Assembly: GCF_004362745.1 (NCBI RefSeq)
Contig: NZ_SNXY01000006.1
Coordinates: forward strand, 1,736,001-1,800,000
Length of the DNA stretch: 64,000 bases
Reading direction: 5' to 3'
Origin: Oharaeibacter diazotrophicus
GTDB taxonomy: Bacteria > Pseudomonadota > Alphaproteobacteria > Rhizobiales > Pleomorphomonadaceae
A program made the position numbers and the translations under genes. The notes beneath the pieces are model-generated. The model did no database searches, was not told the DNA's origin, and was given only the letters and a program-made list of their open reading frames with translations. Each line of letters opens with the position of its first letter. Positions within the stretch are counted from its first letter, which is position 1. This document shows, piece after piece, positions 8,604 through 19,361 of the stretch.

Positions 8604-9080
8604 ATGCGTTTCGCCAAGTTCCTCGCCGCCGCCACTGTCCTCGCCGCCCTGGTCGCCCCCGCCGCGGCCCACGAGTTCAAGGCCGGCGCCCTCGAGATCG
8701 TCCACCCCTGGACCCGCGCCACGCCCCCGGGCGCCAAGGTCGGCGGCGGCTTCATGGTCATCCGCAACACCGGCACCGAGCCCGACCGTCTGGTCGGCGG
8801 CTCCGTGTCCTTCGCCGACGAGTTCCAGGTCCACGAGATGACCATGGAGGGCGACGTCATGAAGATGCGCCAGCTCGAGAACGGCCTCGAGATCCCCGCC
8901 GGCGGCGAGGTCACGCTGAAGCCCGGCTCCTTCCACGTCATGTTCATGGGCCTGAAGCACGGCCTCGAGCAGGGCAAGGAGGAGAAGGCGACGCTGAAGT
9001 TCGAGAAGGCCGGCGAGGTCGAGGTCGAGTTCGCCGTCGAGCCGGTCGGCGCCAAGGAACCGTCGCACGACGGTCACTGA
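8604..9080 (+). CDS. Periplasmic copper chaperone PCu(A)C
   Basis: Delivers Cu(I) in the periplasm, usually to the CuA centre of cytochrome c oxidase. It has 158 residues with a Sec signal peptide (1-22, cleavage AAA-HE). The copper site is recognisable: H77, M88, H111 and M113, close to the family pattern H-x10-M-x21-H-x-M (here the second spacer counts 22). An acidic and lysine-rich region lies near 120-150, and the tail is His-containing. It follows the DUF2946-like gene and is followed by a hairpin. A divalent or Cu-responsive regulator is not seen nearby. Confidence 0.9.
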   Translation: MRFAKFLAAATVLAALVAPAAAHEFKAGALEIVHPWTRATPPGAKVGGGFMVIRNTGTEPDRLVGGSVSFADEFQVHEMTMEGDVMKMRQLENGLEIPAGGEVTLKPGSFHVMFMGLKHGLEQGKEEKATLKFEKAGEVEVEFAVEPVGAKEPSHDGH

Positions 9081-9093
9081 TCACCGAGTTCGC

Positions 9094-9120
9094 GAGGTTC
9101 CGAACACCGGTCGGAACCTC
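9094..9120. terminator. Hairpin after the copper chaperone (repeat-family member)
   Basis: A perfect 10-bp stem, GAGGTTCCGA (9094-9103) and TCGGAACCTC (9111-9120), with a 7-nt loop, 13 bp after the stop codon. Its sequence resembles the right-hand hairpin of the BIME-like element at 18349-18376 (TCCGACC...GGTCGGA), so it is probably a solitary unit of the same repeat family used as a terminator. Confidence 0.6.
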
Positions 9121-9253
9121 CTGCGAGCGCCACCACCGCGCGTCCGCATCGGGCGCCGTCCCCGCGCCGGGGGCGGCGCCCTTTCGTTTTCGGTGCCGGG
9201 CGTGCTTTTCGTCCGGCCTTCGCCCTCCCCTTTCCGCCCGGCGCGCCCTAGCC

Positions 9254-9311
9254 TTGACAGCACGGGTTCGCGCCTATTAGTTTAGACTTCAAATATCGAA
9301 CCCTGAAGGAG
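9254..9311 (+). promoter_or_regulatory. Promoter and putative MarR operator of the aminobenzoyl-CoA operon
   Basis: A consensus -35 TTGACA (9254-9259) is followed at 15-17 bp by TATTAG/TTAGTT (9275-9282) as a plausible -10. Immediately downstream is CTTCAAATATCGAA (9287-9300). This is nearly identical to TTTCAAATGTCAAA upstream of the marR gene at the other end of the operon (18939-18952). A strong ribosome site GAAGGAGG (9305-9312) precedes the ATG. A repressor bound here would block transcription start. Confidence 0.55.
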
Positions 9312-9317
9312 GCGGAC

Positions 9318-11645
9318 ATGCGCATCGTGTGCGTCGGCGGCGGCCCGGCCGGTCTCTATTTCGCGCTTCTGATGAAGAAGGCCGACCCCGCCCACCGAGT
9401 CACGGTGATCGAGCGCAACCGCCCCTACGACACCTTCGGCTGGGGCGTCGTCTTCTCCGATGCCACCATGGAGAACATGCGGATCTGGGATCCGGAGAGC
9501 GCCGCCGAAATCGAGCAGGCGTTCAACCACTGGGACGACATCGAAGTCCGCATCAAGGGCAAGGCGATGCGGACGACCGGCCACGGCTTCGTCGGCATCG
9601 GCCGCAAGAAGCTGCTCAACATCCTGCAGGCCCGCTGCGAGGCGCTCGGCGTCGAGCTGGTGTTCGAGCAGGAGGTCGACGGCGACCGGCAGTTCCCCGA
9701 TGCCGACCTCGTCGTCGCCTCCGACGGCCTCAACTCGAAGATCCGCCTCGCCCATCCCGACGTGTTCGAGCCCGACCTCGTCGTCCGCCCGAACCGCTAC
9801 ATCTGGCTCGGCACCAAGAAGGCCTACGAGGCCTTCACCTTCGACTTCCAGAAGACCGAGCACGGCTGGTTCCAGGCGCACATCTACAAGTTCGACGAGG
9901 ACACCTCGACCTTCATCGTCGAGACCACCGAGGAGACCTTCAGGGCCCACGGCCTCGACCAGGCCGACCAGCAACAGTCGATCGACTTCTGCGAGCGCCT
10001 GTTCGCCGACGTCCTCGACGGCGCCGAGCTGATGACCAACGCCCGCCACCTGCGCGGCTCGGCCTGGCTCAACTTCAACCGCCTGATCTGCGGCCGCTGG
10101 AGCTTCTTCAACGGCAACTCGCACGTCGTGCTGATGGGCGACAGCGCCCACACCGCCCATTTCGCGATCGGCTCGGGCACCAAGCTCGCCATCGAGGACG
10201 CCATCGAGCTCGCCCGCCAGTTCGGCGCGCTCGGCCAGGACCGCGCCGCCATCCCGGCCGTGCTCGCCGCCTACGAGGAGGTCCGCCGCGTCGACGTCGC
10301 CCGGATCCAGAACGCCGCCCGCAACGCCATGGAATGGTTCGAGGTCGTCGGCGCCCGCTACGCCGACACCCTCGAGCCCGAGCAGTTCATGTACTCGATG
10401 CTGACGCGCTCGCAGCGCATCAGCCACGAGAACCTGCGCCTGCGCGATCCCGCGTGGCTCGAGGGCTACGAGCGCTGGTTCGCCGCCCGCACCGGCATCG
10501 CCCCGCGCGGCAACGGCCGCGGCCTGCCGCCGATGTTCACGCCCTACCGCCTGCGCGGGCTCACGCTCGAGAACCGCATTGTGATGTCGCCGATGGCGAT
10601 GTATTCCGCGGTCGACGGCCTGCCCAACGACTTCCACCTCGTCCACCTCGGCGCCCGCGCCCTCGGCGGCGCCGGCCTCGTCTTCGGCGAGATGACCTGC
10701 GTCTCGCCCGACGCCCGCATCACCCCGGGCTGCCTCGGCCTCTGGAACGACGAGCAGGAGGCCGGCTGGAAGCGGATGATCGACTTCGTCCACGGCCAGA
10801 CCGGCTCGAAGTTCGCGATCCAGCTCGGCCACGCCGGCCGCAAGGGTGCCACCAAGGTCGCCTGGGAGGGCACCGACCAGCCGGTCGAGACCGGCGGCTG
10901 GCCGCTGATCTCGGCCTCGCCGATCCCCTACCTGCCGCATTCGCAGGTGCCGCGCGAGATGACCCGCGCCGACATGGACCGCGTCCTCGCCGACTTCGTC
11001 CAGGCCGCCGAGCGCGCCGCCCGCTCCGGTGCCGACATGCTCGAGCTGCACTGCGCCCACGGCTACCTGCTGTCGTCCTTCCTGTCGCCGCTCACCAACC
11101 GTCGCACCGACGCCTACGGCGGCGACCACGAAGGCCGCGCCCGCTTCCCGCTCGAGGTGTTCCGTGCCATCCGCGCGGTCTGGCCCGAGGACCGGCCGAT
11201 CTCGGTGCGCCTGTCCTGCAACGACTGGGTCGACGGCGGCAACTCGCCGGAGGACGCGGCGATCTACGCGCGCATGTTCAAGGACGCCGGCGCCGACATG
11301 ATCGACTGCTCGTCCGGTCAGGTCTCCAAGGAGGAGAAGCCGGTCTACGGCCGGCTCTGGCAGACGCCCTTCGCCGACAAGATCCGCAACGAGGTCGGCG
11401 TGCCCACGATCGCGGTCGGCGCCATCTCCGAGGCCGACCACGCCAACTCGATCATCGCCGCCGGCCGGGCCGACCTCTGCGCCGTCGCCCGCCCGCATCT
11501 CGCCGACCCCGCCTGGACCCTGCACGAGGCCGCCAGGATCGGTCTCACCGAGGTCGAGTGGCCGCGCCAGTATTTCGCCGGCAAGCGCCAGTACGAGACC
11601 GCCCTCGCCCGCACCGCGGCCCCCGCCGCCGTCGCCCCGCGCTGA
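9318..11645 (+). CDS. Fused 2-aminobenzoyl-CoA (or salicylyl-CoA) monooxygenase/reductase
   Basis: A 775-residue bifunctional flavoenzyme. Residues 1 to about 380 are a class A flavoprotein hydroxylase: FAD motif [15 protein letters not shown] (4-18) and second FAD motif [15 protein letters not shown] around D275. Residues about 400-765 are an old-yellow-enzyme domain ([20 protein letters not shown], then QLGHAGRKG and [14 protein letters not shown]). This exact fusion is known from 2-aminobenzoyl-CoA monooxygenase/reductase of Azoarcus evansii and from salicylyl-CoA 5-hydroxylase. It hydroxylates C5 of the aryl-CoA and, for the aminobenzoyl enzyme, reduces the ring. The downstream beta-oxidation genes and RidA favour the amino substrate. 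It is the first gene of the operon. Confidence 0.88.
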   Translation: MRIVCVGGGPAGLYFALLMKKADPAHRVTVIERNRPYDTFGWGVVFSDATMENMRIWDPESAAEIEQAFNHWDDIEVRIKGKAMRTTGHGFVGIGRKKLLNILQARCEALGVELVFEQEVDGDRQFPDADLVVASDGLNSKIRLAHPDVFEPDLVVRPNRYIWLGTKKAYEAFTFDFQKTEHGWFQAHIYKFDEDTSTFIVETTEETFRAHGLDQADQQQSIDFCERLFADVLDGAELMTNARHLRGSAWLNFNRLICGRWSFFNGNSHVVLMGDSAHTAHFAIGSGTKLAIEDAIELARQFGALGQDRAAIPAVLAAYEEVRRVDVARIQNAARNAMEWFEVVGARYADTLEPEQFMYSMLTRSQRISHENLRLRDPAWLEGYERWFAARTGIAPRGNGRGLPPMFTPYRLRGLTLENRIVMSPMAMYSAVDGLPNDFHLVHLGARALGGAGLVFGEMTCVSPDARITPGCLGLWNDEQEAGWKRMIDFVHGQTGSKFAIQLGHAGRKGATKVAWEGTDQPVETGGWPLISASPIPYLPHSQVPREMTRADMDRVLADFVQAAERAARSGADMLELHCAHGYLLSSFLSPLTNRRTDAYGGDHEGRARFPLEVFRAIRAVWPEDRPISVRLSCNDWVDGGNSPEDAAIYARMFKDAGADMIDCSSGQVSKEEKPVYGRLWQTPFADKIRNEVGVPTIAVGAISEADHANSIIAAGRADLCAVARPHLADPAWTLHEAARIGLTEVEWPRQYFAGKRQYETALARTAAPAAVAPR

Positions 11646-11684
11646 GGCCCGGAATGGCCGGCGCGAGAACGTCCCGTGTGGGGC

Positions 11685-12250
11685 CCCCTCTCCCTGTCCC
11701 TCCCCCTCGAGGGGGGAGGGGACGCGGTTGGGATCGTTCGGCCTCTACGATCGCACTCGGCGCTCGCTGCGCCGGATCCTCGACGTCTCACTTGCGAACC
11801 CCTCTCCCTGTCCCTCCCCCACAAGGGGGGAGGAGACGCGTATGGAATCGTTCGACCTCGATCTCCAACCTCGCCATCCGCTTCGACGGAGTCGTTACGT
11901 CTCACGCGCCAACCCCTCTCCCTGTCCCTCCCCCACAAGGGGGGAGGGGACGCGGTTGGTTTCGTTCGACCTTGATGTGCCGCCTCGGCGCCCGCGGTGA
12001 CCGATCGATCCCCCGTGAACCGGGAGCTTCGGATCCGACAACGCACGCCGCCGCCGTCGGCGCGACGCCCGACATCCACCCTGTCCCTCCCCACCGCGTC
12101 CCCTCCCCCCTTGTGGGGGAGGGACAGGGAGAGGGGTATCCCACGCGCGCGGTCCCCCACCCCGCCCACGAGCACGCGACGCCCGACATCCACCCTGTCC
12201 CTCCCCCCATCGTCCCCTCCCCCCTGGAGGGGGAGGGACAGGGAGAGGGG
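11685..12250. repeat. Hairpin-repeat island A1 (five copies)
   Basis: This 690-bp gene-free stretch inside the operon holds five copies of a GC-rich hairpin family whose arms read CCCTCTCCCTGTCCCTCCCC and its complement. Copies lie near 11685-11730, 11799-11840, 11911-11959 (one orientation, spaced 112-114 bp with related flanks), and 12080-12138 and 12190-12250 (other orientation). Reading frames crossing it are low complexity and look spurious. Such structures could terminate or attenuate transcription between the oxygenase gene and the SDR gene. Confidence 0.85.
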
Positions 12251-12336
12251 GGAGTCCGCGCCGCCACGCAGCCCGCCGCAATGTCGCCCACCGCCACGCC
12301 GCTCGCCACCGGCCGCCCCGCCCCCGGAGCCCGTCC

Positions 12337-13098
12337 ATGACCCGACACGCCCTCGTCACCGGCGGCGGCTCCGGCATCGGAGCGGCGACCGCCCGCGCCC
12401 TCTCCGCCGCCGGCTGGCGCGTCAGCGTCGCCGGTCGCCGGCCCGCGCCTCTCGAAGCCACGCTCGCCACCCTCGCCGGCCCGCGCGGCATCGCCGCGAC
12501 CCTCGACGTCACCGACGAGGCTTCCGTCACGGCCGCCGTTGCGGCGGTCGAGGCGGTCGCCCCGGTCGACCTCCTGGTCAACAACGCCGGCGCCGCCGCG
12601 AGCGCCCCGTTCCAGCGCACCACGCCGGCGCTCTTCCACGAGATGATCGCGGTCAACCTGACCGGCACCTTCCTGGTCACCCGCGCGATCCTGCCCGGCA
12701 TGGTCGCCCGCGGCCGCGGCCGCGTCGTCAACGTCGCCTCCACCGCCGGGCTCGTCGGCTACCCCTACGTCTCGGCCTATGTCGCGGCCAAGCACGGCGT
12801 CGTCGGGCTCACCCGCGCGCTCGCGCTCGAGGTCGCGCGCCGCGGCGTCACGGTGAACGCGGTCTGCCCGGGCTTCACCGACACGCCGCTGATCGACGCC
12901 TCGGTGGCGACGATCGCGGAGAAGACCGGCCGCGACGCCGACGCCGCCCGGGCCGAGCTCGCCCGCTCGAACCCGCAGGGACGGTTGGTCTCGCCGGAGG
13001 AGGTCGCCGCCACGGTGGTCTGGCTCGCCTCCGACGCGGCCTCGGCGATCAACGGACAGGCCATCGCGGTGGCCGGTGGAGAGGTGATGACCGGATGA
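12337..13098 (+). CDS. Short-chain dehydrogenase/reductase (3-hydroxyacyl-CoA dehydrogenase-like)
   Basis: A 253-residue classical SDR that probably oxidises or reduces a hydroxyl on the alicyclic CoA ester made by the upstream monooxygenase. Cofactor motif TGGGSGIG at 8-15, NNAG near residue 85, catalytic Ser in VNVASTAG, and Tyr148/Lys152 (YVAAK). The C-terminal [10 protein letters not shown] is typical. Its stop codon overlaps the start of the enoyl-CoA hydratase gene (ATGA), which shows translational coupling. NAD or NADP preference was not judged. Confidence 0.88.
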   Translation: MTRHALVTGGGSGIGAATARALSAAGWRVSVAGRRPAPLEATLATLAGPRGIAATLDVTDEASVTAAVAAVEAVAPVDLLVNNAGAAASAPFQRTTPALFHEMIAVNLTGTFLVTRAILPGMVARGRGRVVNVASTAGLVGYPYVSAYVAAKHGVVGLTRALALEVARRGVTVNAVCPGFTDTPLIDASVATIAEKTGRDADAARAELARSNPQGRLVSPEEVAATVVWLASDAASAINGQAIAVAGGEVMTG

Positions 13099-13943
13099 GC
13101 GAGACCTCGATCATGGGCGCCATGCGCCGCCCCTTCCGCGACTACGAGGCGCGCCACTTCGGCTGGCGGGCCGAGGAGGACGGCCGCGTCGCCGTCGTCA
13201 CGCTGAACCGGCCGGAGCGCAAGAACCCGCTGACCTTCGACAGCTACGCCGAGCTGCGCGACCTCTTCCGCGCCCTCGCCCACCCCTCCGACGTGCGGGC
13301 GATCGTGATCACCGGCGCGGGCGGCAACTTCTCCTCCGGCGGCGACGTCTTCGAGATCATCGAGCCGCTGACGCGCATGGCGATGCCCGACCTGCTCGCC
13401 TTCACGCGCATGACCGGCGACCTCGTCAAGGCGATGCGGCGCTGCCCGCAGCCGATCGTCGCCGCTGTCGACGGCGTCTGCGCCGGCGCCGGCGCCATCC
13501 TCGCCATGGCCTCCGACATCCGGCTCGCCACCCCGGCGGCCAAGACCGCCTTCCTGTTCACCCGCGTCGGCCTCGCCGGCGCCGACATGGGCGCCTGCGG
13601 GATCCTGCCGCGCATGATCGGCCAGGGCCGCGCCTCCGAGTTGCTCTACACCGGCCGCGTCATGACCGCCGACGAGGGCGCCGCCTGGGGCTTCTACAAC
13701 CGCCTCGTCCCCGCCGACGCGCTCCTCGCCGAGGCGACCGGCCTCGCCCGCGCCATCGCCGACGGCCCCGCCTTCGCCCACGCCATGACCAAGACCATGC
13801 TGACCCAGGAATGGGCCATGGGCCTCGACGAGATGATCGAGGCGGAGGCGCAGGCGCAGGCGATCTGCATGGCCACCCGGGACTTCCGCCGCGCCTTCGA
13901 GGCCTTCGCCGAGAAGCGCAAACCCGTGTTCGAGGGCGACTGA
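13095..13943 (+). CDS. Enoyl-CoA hydratase/isomerase family protein
   Basis: A 282-residue crotonase-fold enzyme. The oxyanion-hole segments are [16 protein letters not shown] (about residues 72-88) and [13 protein letters not shown] (about 132-144). An N-terminal extension (1-20) precedes the domain, as in members from aromatic-CoA gene clusters. It should hydrate or hydrolyse a ring-derived CoA ester after dearomatisation. The start overlaps the SDR stop codon by 4 bp, and the next gene begins 3 bp after its stop, so the SDR, hydratase and acyl-CoA dehydrogenase form a tight block. The exact substrate is unknown. Confidence 0.88.
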   Translation: MSETSIMGAMRRPFRDYEARHFGWRAEEDGRVAVVTLNRPERKNPLTFDSYAELRDLFRALAHPSDVRAIVITGAGGNFSSGGDVFEIIEPLTRMAMPDLLAFTRMTGDLVKAMRRCPQPIVAAVDGVCAGAGAILAMASDIRLATPAAKTAFLFTRVGLAGADMGACGILPRMIGQGRASELLYTGRVMTADEGAAWGFYNRLVPADALLAEATGLARAIADGPAFAHAMTKTMLTQEWAMGLDEMIEAEAQAQAICMATRDFRRAFEAFAEKRKPVFEGD

Positions 13944-13946
13944 GCC

Positions 13947-15122
<1,176 letters not shown>

Positions 15123-15142
15123 CGGGCACCGACGCCGTCGCA

Positions 15143-15835
15143 CGCCCCACCCCGACGCTCCGCGCCGCCCCTCCCCACGAGGGGAAGGGTAGAAGAACGG
15201 CCCACGCCGGCGCCACCGATCTACCCTCCCCCCTGCGGGGAGGGTCGACGGCCAAAGGCCGGCGGGGTGGGGTCCGCGTCAACCGCCGCGACGCCCGTCC
15301 CTCCCCACCGCGCGCGGGGAACCCCGATCCCGTCGCCCCCCTGCCCGGCCACCCCACCCCGGCGCTCCGCGCCGACCCTCCCCACGAGGGGGAGGGTAGA
15401 AGGACGACCCGCGCCGGCTCCACCCCACTACCCTCCCCCTCGTGGGGAGGGTCGACGGCCGAAGGCCGGCGGGGTGGGGTACGCCTCGACCGCCGCGACG
15501 CCCGTCCCTCCCCACCGCGCGCGGGGAACCCCATTCCCGTCGAGCCCCTGCCCGGCCACCCCACCCCGGCGCTCCGCGCCGACCCTCCCCGCAAGGGGGA
15601 GGGTAGAAGAACGGCCGGCGCCACCTCACTACCCTCCCCCCTGCGGGGAGGGTCGACGGCCGAAGGCCGGCGGGGTGGGGTACGCCTCGACCGCCGCGAC
15701 GCCCGTCCCTCCCCACCGCACGCGCTCAACCCCATTCCCGTCGAGCCCCTGCCCGGCCACCCCACCCCGGCGCTCCGCGCCGACCCTCCCCGCAAGGGGG
15801 AGGGCAGAACCGCGCCCCGCCCCCTCCCCCTCCCC
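15143..15835. repeat. Tandem array of a ~204-bp unit (repeat family B)
   Basis: This stretch between the acyl-CoA dehydrogenase and RidA genes carries three and a half direct copies of a unit of about 204 bp. The marker GGCCACCCCACCCC recurs at 15347, 15554 and 15755, and the first unit begins near 15143. Each unit contains two hairpins of the ACCCTCCCC...GGGGAGGGT type and a GACGGCCGAAGGCCGGCGGGGTGGGG segment. The long Pro/Arg/Gly-rich reading frames across it are by-products of the repeat. The same hairpins recur near 44.5 and 54.3 kb. Confidence 0.85.
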
Positions 15836-15875
15836 CTCCCCCTTTCCTGATCCCCACTCCACCGGAATCCCCGCC

Positions 15876-16295
15876 ATGCTCGACCGTCCCCCCGCCCCCC
15901 GTCCCCGTGTCCTGCAGCCCGAGGGCTGGCCGCAGCCGAAGGGTTATGCCAATGGCATGGAGGCGCGCGGGCGCGTCGTGTTCGTGGGCGGCCAGATCGG
16001 TTGGACGCCGGACATGCGGTTCGAGGCCACGGACCTCGCCGGCCAGATCCGCCAAGCCCTCCTCAACGTCGTCGCCGTGCTGGCCGAGGCCGGCGCCGGG
16101 CCCGAGCACGTCACCACCATGACGTGGTACCTGATCGACCGCCGCGACTACGCCGCCAAGCTCAAGGAGATCGGCGCGGTCTGGCGCGAGGTGATGGGCC
16201 GCAACTTCCCGGCCATGGCGGTCGTCGAGGTCTCCGGCCTCGTCGAGGACGAGGCGCTGGTCGAGATCCAGGCCACCGCCGTCGTGCCGGACTGA
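15876..16295 (+). CDS. RidA family (YjgF/YER057c) enamine/imine deaminase
   Basis: A 139-residue protein with the RidA features: FVGGQIGWTPD near residue 40, a conserved Arg-containing/aliphatic core, and NFPAMAVVEVSGLVEDEALVEIQATAVV at the end, with the glutamate used by the family. RidA proteins hydrolyse reactive enamines or imines to ketones and ammonia. In an operon that may dearomatise 2-aminobenzoyl-CoA, an enamine/imine ring intermediate would be its natural substrate (inference). A 6-bp gap separates it from the following fusion gene. The start is the ATG after the repeat array. Confidence 0.88.
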   Translation: MLDRPPAPRPRVLQPEGWPQPKGYANGMEARGRVVFVGGQIGWTPDMRFEATDLAGQIRQALLNVVAVLAEAGAGPEHVTTMTWYLIDRRDYAAKLKEIGAVWREVMGRNFPAMAVVEVSGLVEDEALVEIQATAVVPD

Positions 16296-16300
16296 ACCCG

Positions 16301-18256
16301 ATGACCGACGCCGCCCCCGTGGTGACCACCCGCCGCGACGGCGCCGTCGCGGTCGTCACCATCGACTCGCCCCCCGTCAACGCCGCCTCGCACGCCGTCC
16401 GCGCCGGGCTCGTCGCCGCGATCGCCGGCGCGAACGCCGACCCGGACGTCCGTGCCGTCGTGATCGCCTGCGCCGGCCGCAGCTTCGTCGCCGGCGCCGA
16501 CGTCCGCGAGTTCGGCCGGCCCCCCGAGCCGCCGCGACTGACCGACGTCTGCGACGCCATCGAGGCGTCGGCAAAGCCCGTCGTCGCCGCGCTGCACGGC
16601 ACCGCGCTCGGCGGCGGGCTCGAGATCGCCCTCGCCTGCCACGCCCGGATCGCCGCCCCGGGCGCGCGGATGGGGCTGCCCGAGGTCAAGCTCGGCATCG
16701 TCCCCGGCGCCGGCGGCACCCAGCGGCTGCCGCGCCTCGTCGGCGTGCCCCGCGCGATCGAGATGGCGACCTCCGGCCGCCCGGTCGACGCCGCCGACGC
16801 GCTCGCGAGCGGCCTCGTCGACCGCATCGCCGGCCCCGACCTCCTCACGGAGGCCGTCGCCCTCGCCGCCGACCTCGACGCCCCGCGCCGCACCGGCGAC
16901 CGCCCCGTCCCCGCCTTCGACCGCGCCGCCGTCGAGGCCGTCGTCGCCAAGGTCGAGGCCCGCGCCCGCGGCCGGATCGCGCCCGGCGAGGCCGCCCGCC
17001 TCGTGCTCGCGAGCGCCGACCTGCCGCTCCGCGACGGCCTCGCCCGCGAATGGGAGACGGTCGCGCGCCTCAAGGAGACCGATCAGGCGAGGGCGCTCCG
17101 CCACGTCTTCTTCGCCGAGCGCGAGGCTGCGCGCGTCCCCGGGCTCGACGGCGTCGCCCCGCGCGCGGTCACCACCGTCGGCGTCGCCGGCTGCGGCCTG
17201 ATGGGCTCCGGCATCGCCGCGGCCGCCGCCGACGCCGGCTGCGCGGTGATCGTGGTCGAGCGCGACGAACCCGCCGCCGCCGCCGGCCGCGACCGCCTCG
17301 CCGCGCTCTACGACCGCCGCGTCGCCACCGGCCGCCTCGCCGCCGCCGAGCGCGACGCCCGGCTCGGCCGCATCGCCGTCTCGGCCGATCGCGCCGCCTT
17401 CGCCGCCGCCGACCTCGTCGTCGAGGCGGTGTTCGACGACCTCGACGTCAAGCGCGAGCTGTTCGCGGCCCTCTCGGCCATCGTCCGGCCCGACGCCATC
17501 CTCGCCACCAACACCAGCTACCTCGATCCCGACGCCATCGCCGCCGTGGTCGCCGACCCCGGCCGTGTCGTCGGCCTGCACTTCTTCTCGCCGGCCGACG
17601 TGATGCGCCTCGTCGAGGTGGTCCGCACCGGCGCCGTCGCGCCCGACGTGCTCGCCACCGCGATCGCCGTCGCCAAACGCCTCGGCAAATTGCCGGTGGT
17701 CACCGGCGTCTGCGAGGGCTTCGTCGGCAACCGCGTCTTCTCTGCCTATCGCGACGAGGCCGAGCGGCTGCTGCTCGACGGCGCGTACCCCGAGACGATC
17801 GACGCTGCCATGGAGGCGCACGGCCTCGCCATGGGTCCGTTCGCGGTGTTCGACCTCGCCGGCCTCGAGATCGCCCGGGCCCGACGCGAGCGCCTGCGCG
17901 CCGCCGGCCGCCTCTCCCCGGCGCCGACCATCGCCGACCGGCTCTGCGAGCGCGGCCGCCTCGGCCGCCGGGCCGGCCGCGGCTGGTACGCCTACGATGG
18001 CGGCGAGCGCCGCGTGGATCCCGAGGTGACCGCCCTGGTCGAGGCCGCCTCGGCCGAGGCCGGCGTCGCCCGCCGCGTCGTCGCCGCCGACGAGATCGTC
18101 CGCCGCCTCGTCGGCGCCATGGCCCGCGAAGGCCGCGCCCTCGTCGACGAGGGCATCGCGCAACGCGCCTCCGACGTCGACCTCGTCATGATCGCCGGCT
18201 ACGGCTATCCCGACTGGCGCGGCGGCCCGATGTTCGAGACGGCGGCGGCGGGTTGA
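16301..18256 (+). CDS. Fused enoyl-CoA hydratase / 3-hydroxyacyl-CoA dehydrogenase
   Basis: A 651-residue multifunctional beta-oxidation protein. Residues 1 to about 190 form the crotonase domain (CAGRSFVAGADVREF and LHGTALGGGLEIALACH). After a linker, an NAD-binding dehydrogenase domain begins near 290 (VGVAGCGLMGSGIAAAAADAG). The catalytic region includes HFFSPADVMRLVEVV, and two C-terminal helical domains follow. It is shorter than FadB (about 715). It would take the ring-opened or alicyclic CoA ester to the 3-oxo stage. It ends the operon; a strong 16-bp hairpin follows 13 bp after the stop codon. No thiolase gene is present in the window. Confidence 0.9.
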   Translation: MTDAAPVVTTRRDGAVAVVTIDSPPVNAASHAVRAGLVAAIAGANADPDVRAVVIACAGRSFVAGADVREFGRPPEPPRLTDVCDAIEASAKPVVAALHGTALGGGLEIALACHARIAAPGARMGLPEVKLGIVPGAGGTQRLPRLVGVPRAIEMATSGRPVDAADALASGLVDRIAGPDLLTEAVALAADLDAPRRTGDRPVPAFDRAAVEAVVAKVEARARGRIAPGEAARLVLASADLPLRDGLAREWETVARLKETDQARALRHVFFAEREAARVPGLDGVAPRAVTTVGVAGCGLMGSGIAAAAADAGCAVIVVERDEPAAAAGRDRLAALYDRRVATGRLAAAERDARLGRIAVSADRAAFAAADLVVEAVFDDLDVKRELFAALSAIVRPDAILATNTSYLDPDAIAAVVADPGRVVGLHFFSPADVMRLVEVVRTGAVAPDVLATAIAVAKRLGKLPVVTGVCEGFVGNRVFSAYRDEAERLLLDGAYPETIDAAMEAHGLAMGPFAVFDLAGLEIARARRERLRAAGRLSPAPTIADRLCERGRLGRRAGRGWYAYDGGERRVDPEVTALVEAASAEAGVARRVVAADEIVRRLVGAMAREGRALVDEGIAQRASDVDLVMIAGYGYPDWRGGPMFETAAAG

Positions 18257-18269
18257 GGTTCATACCAGT

Positions 18270-18376
18270 CTCGCACGGTCCCGACTCGTCGGGACCGTGC
18301 GAGGTTTCGGCCATCCGGCCGGCGCCCGGTCGGGCGCTCCTCGCCCGTAAAGCTCCGACCACAGGTCGGAACTTTG
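18270..18376. repeat. BIME-like three-part repeat / bidirectional terminator
   Basis: Lies between convergent genes. A perfect 16-bp stem (18270-18285 with 18288-18303, CTCGCACGGTCCCGAC arm) is followed by a core reading GGTTTCGGCC, then GGCCGGCGCCCGGTCGGGCG. It ends with a second hairpin (18349-18375, TCCGACC arm). The same order of hairpin, core and hairpin recurs in the opposite orientation at 23865-23968, with strong identity in the core. It probably terminates both flanking operons. Confidence 0.7.
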
Positions 18377-18387
18377 CGAGCTCGGGA

Positions 18388-18897
18388 TCAGTCCTCGCCC
18401 GCGGTCAGATGCGCGGCGACCGAGGCCTTGACGACGCCGAGGTCGCGCAGCGTCGCCGCCACCAGCCGCGGCTCGACGTCGGCGAGCATGTCGGAGAGCC
18501 AGCCCTCGTGGGCATGCGCCATGGCGGCGAAGGTGTCGCGGCCCTTGGCCGTCAGCCGCGCCACCGTGACCCTACGGTCGCCGTCGGCGGATTCGCGGCT
18601 GATCAGCCCGTCGCTCTCGAGCCGGTCGACGAGCCCGGTGACGTTGCCGTTGGTCACCATCATCCGTTTGGAAAGTTCGCCGAGCCGGAGTCCGGCCGGC
18701 TCGCGGTCGAGCTGCGCCATCAGGTCGAACTGCGGCAGCGTCATGCCGAACTGCGCCCTGAGCCGCCGGCGCACCTCCTGGCTGATCAGGTTGGTGGTCG
18801 AGAGCATCCTGAGCCACAGCCGGAGCTCCTGCTTGTGGCCCTCCGGCGTGCCCTTGACGATGATCTCGAGGTCGACGTTGCCGCTGTCCTGGTCCAT
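18388..18897 (-). CDS. MarR-family regulator of the aryl-CoA operon
   Basis: A 169-residue MarR protein: dimerisation helix 20-45 (QELRLWLRMLSTTNLISQEV), winged helix with LRLGELSKRMMVTNGNVTGL (about 78-97) and wing ESADGDRRVTVARLTAKG. It lies convergent to the aminobenzoyl-CoA operon. Aromatic-CoA pathways are often controlled by MarR repressors that respond to the CoA thioester. The ATTTCAAATGTCAAA motif in its own promoter also occurs just after the -10 of the oxygenase operon, so it probably represses both. The start at 18897 gives the family length. Confidence 0.88.
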   Translation of the reverse strand: MDQDSGNVDLEIIVKGTPEGHKQELRLWLRMLSTTNLISQEVRRRLRAQFGMTLPQFDLMAQLDREPAGLRLGELSKRMMVTNGNVTGLVDRLESDGLISRESADGDRRVTVARLTAKGRDTFAAMAHAHEGWLSDMLADVEPRLVAATLRDLGVVKASVAAHLTAGED

Positions 18898-18937
18898 GCC
18901 GCGATCCCGTGTCCGGCCATCAGGATTACGGAGGGAT

Positions 18938-18953
18938 ATTTCAAATGTCAAAG
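18938..18953 (-). promoter_or_regulatory. Putative MarR operator upstream of the marR gene
   Basis: ATTTCAAATGTCAAAG is an AT-rich island about 40 bp upstream of the start codon. It matches CTTCAAATATCGAA at 9287-9300 at most aligned positions (TTCAAATrTCrAA). Binding is inferred from the match and position. Confidence 0.45.
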
Positions 18954-18959
18954 AGTGGG

Positions 18960-19361
18960 GTGGTAGGCAGTAGGCAGTAGGGCTTGGGCAGTCGGGCTTC
19001 GGCAGTCGGCAGTCGGCAGTCGGGCTTCGGCAGTAGGCTGTCGGACTTCGGCAGTCGGCAGTCGGACTTCGCCGGCCGACGGCATGCCCCGGCCCATCCC
19101 CCCTCGCACGGAAGCCCGCCCTGCCCTCTCCCCCCTTGTGGGGGAGAGTTGAAGAGGGGGTTCCCCACGTGTCCGCCGGTGCGGCGGTGGAGGCGTCGCA
19201 CACCCCTCTCCCTGACCCTCCCCCACGAGGGGGGAGGGAATCCGTCGCGGCGGTGGCGGCCGGTAGCTCCGAGTCCCGCGGCCGAGACCCGACGGCCCCG
19301 CCGACCGCCGACCGCCGCCCCGAAGCCCGACTGCCGACTGCCGACTGCCGAAGCCCCCCGC
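18960..19361. repeat. Composite repeat island: heptamer family C plus hairpin family A
   Basis: Fills the 464 bp between the marR start and the next gene. From 18960 to about 19075 it reads as degenerate copies of GGCAGTCGGCAGTCGGGCTTC. Two family-A hairpins follow (about 19118-19150 and 19202-19235). At 19322-19352 is a forward CGACTGCCGACTGCCGACTG heptamer run. No credible gene is seen. The order heptamer-hairpin-hairpin-heptamer (inverted) makes the whole island roughly palindromic. Confidence 0.8.

Noticed and set aside
9329-12340. 1003-codon frame over the monooxygenase/reductase gene
   Set aside because: Shadow frame rich in Arg and Pro; the in-register gene has clear flavoenzyme motifs along its full length.
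15267-15875. Proline-rich repetitive proteins across the tandem array
   Set aside because: The repeats are DNA-level hairpins; frames shift between units and no start signal precedes them.
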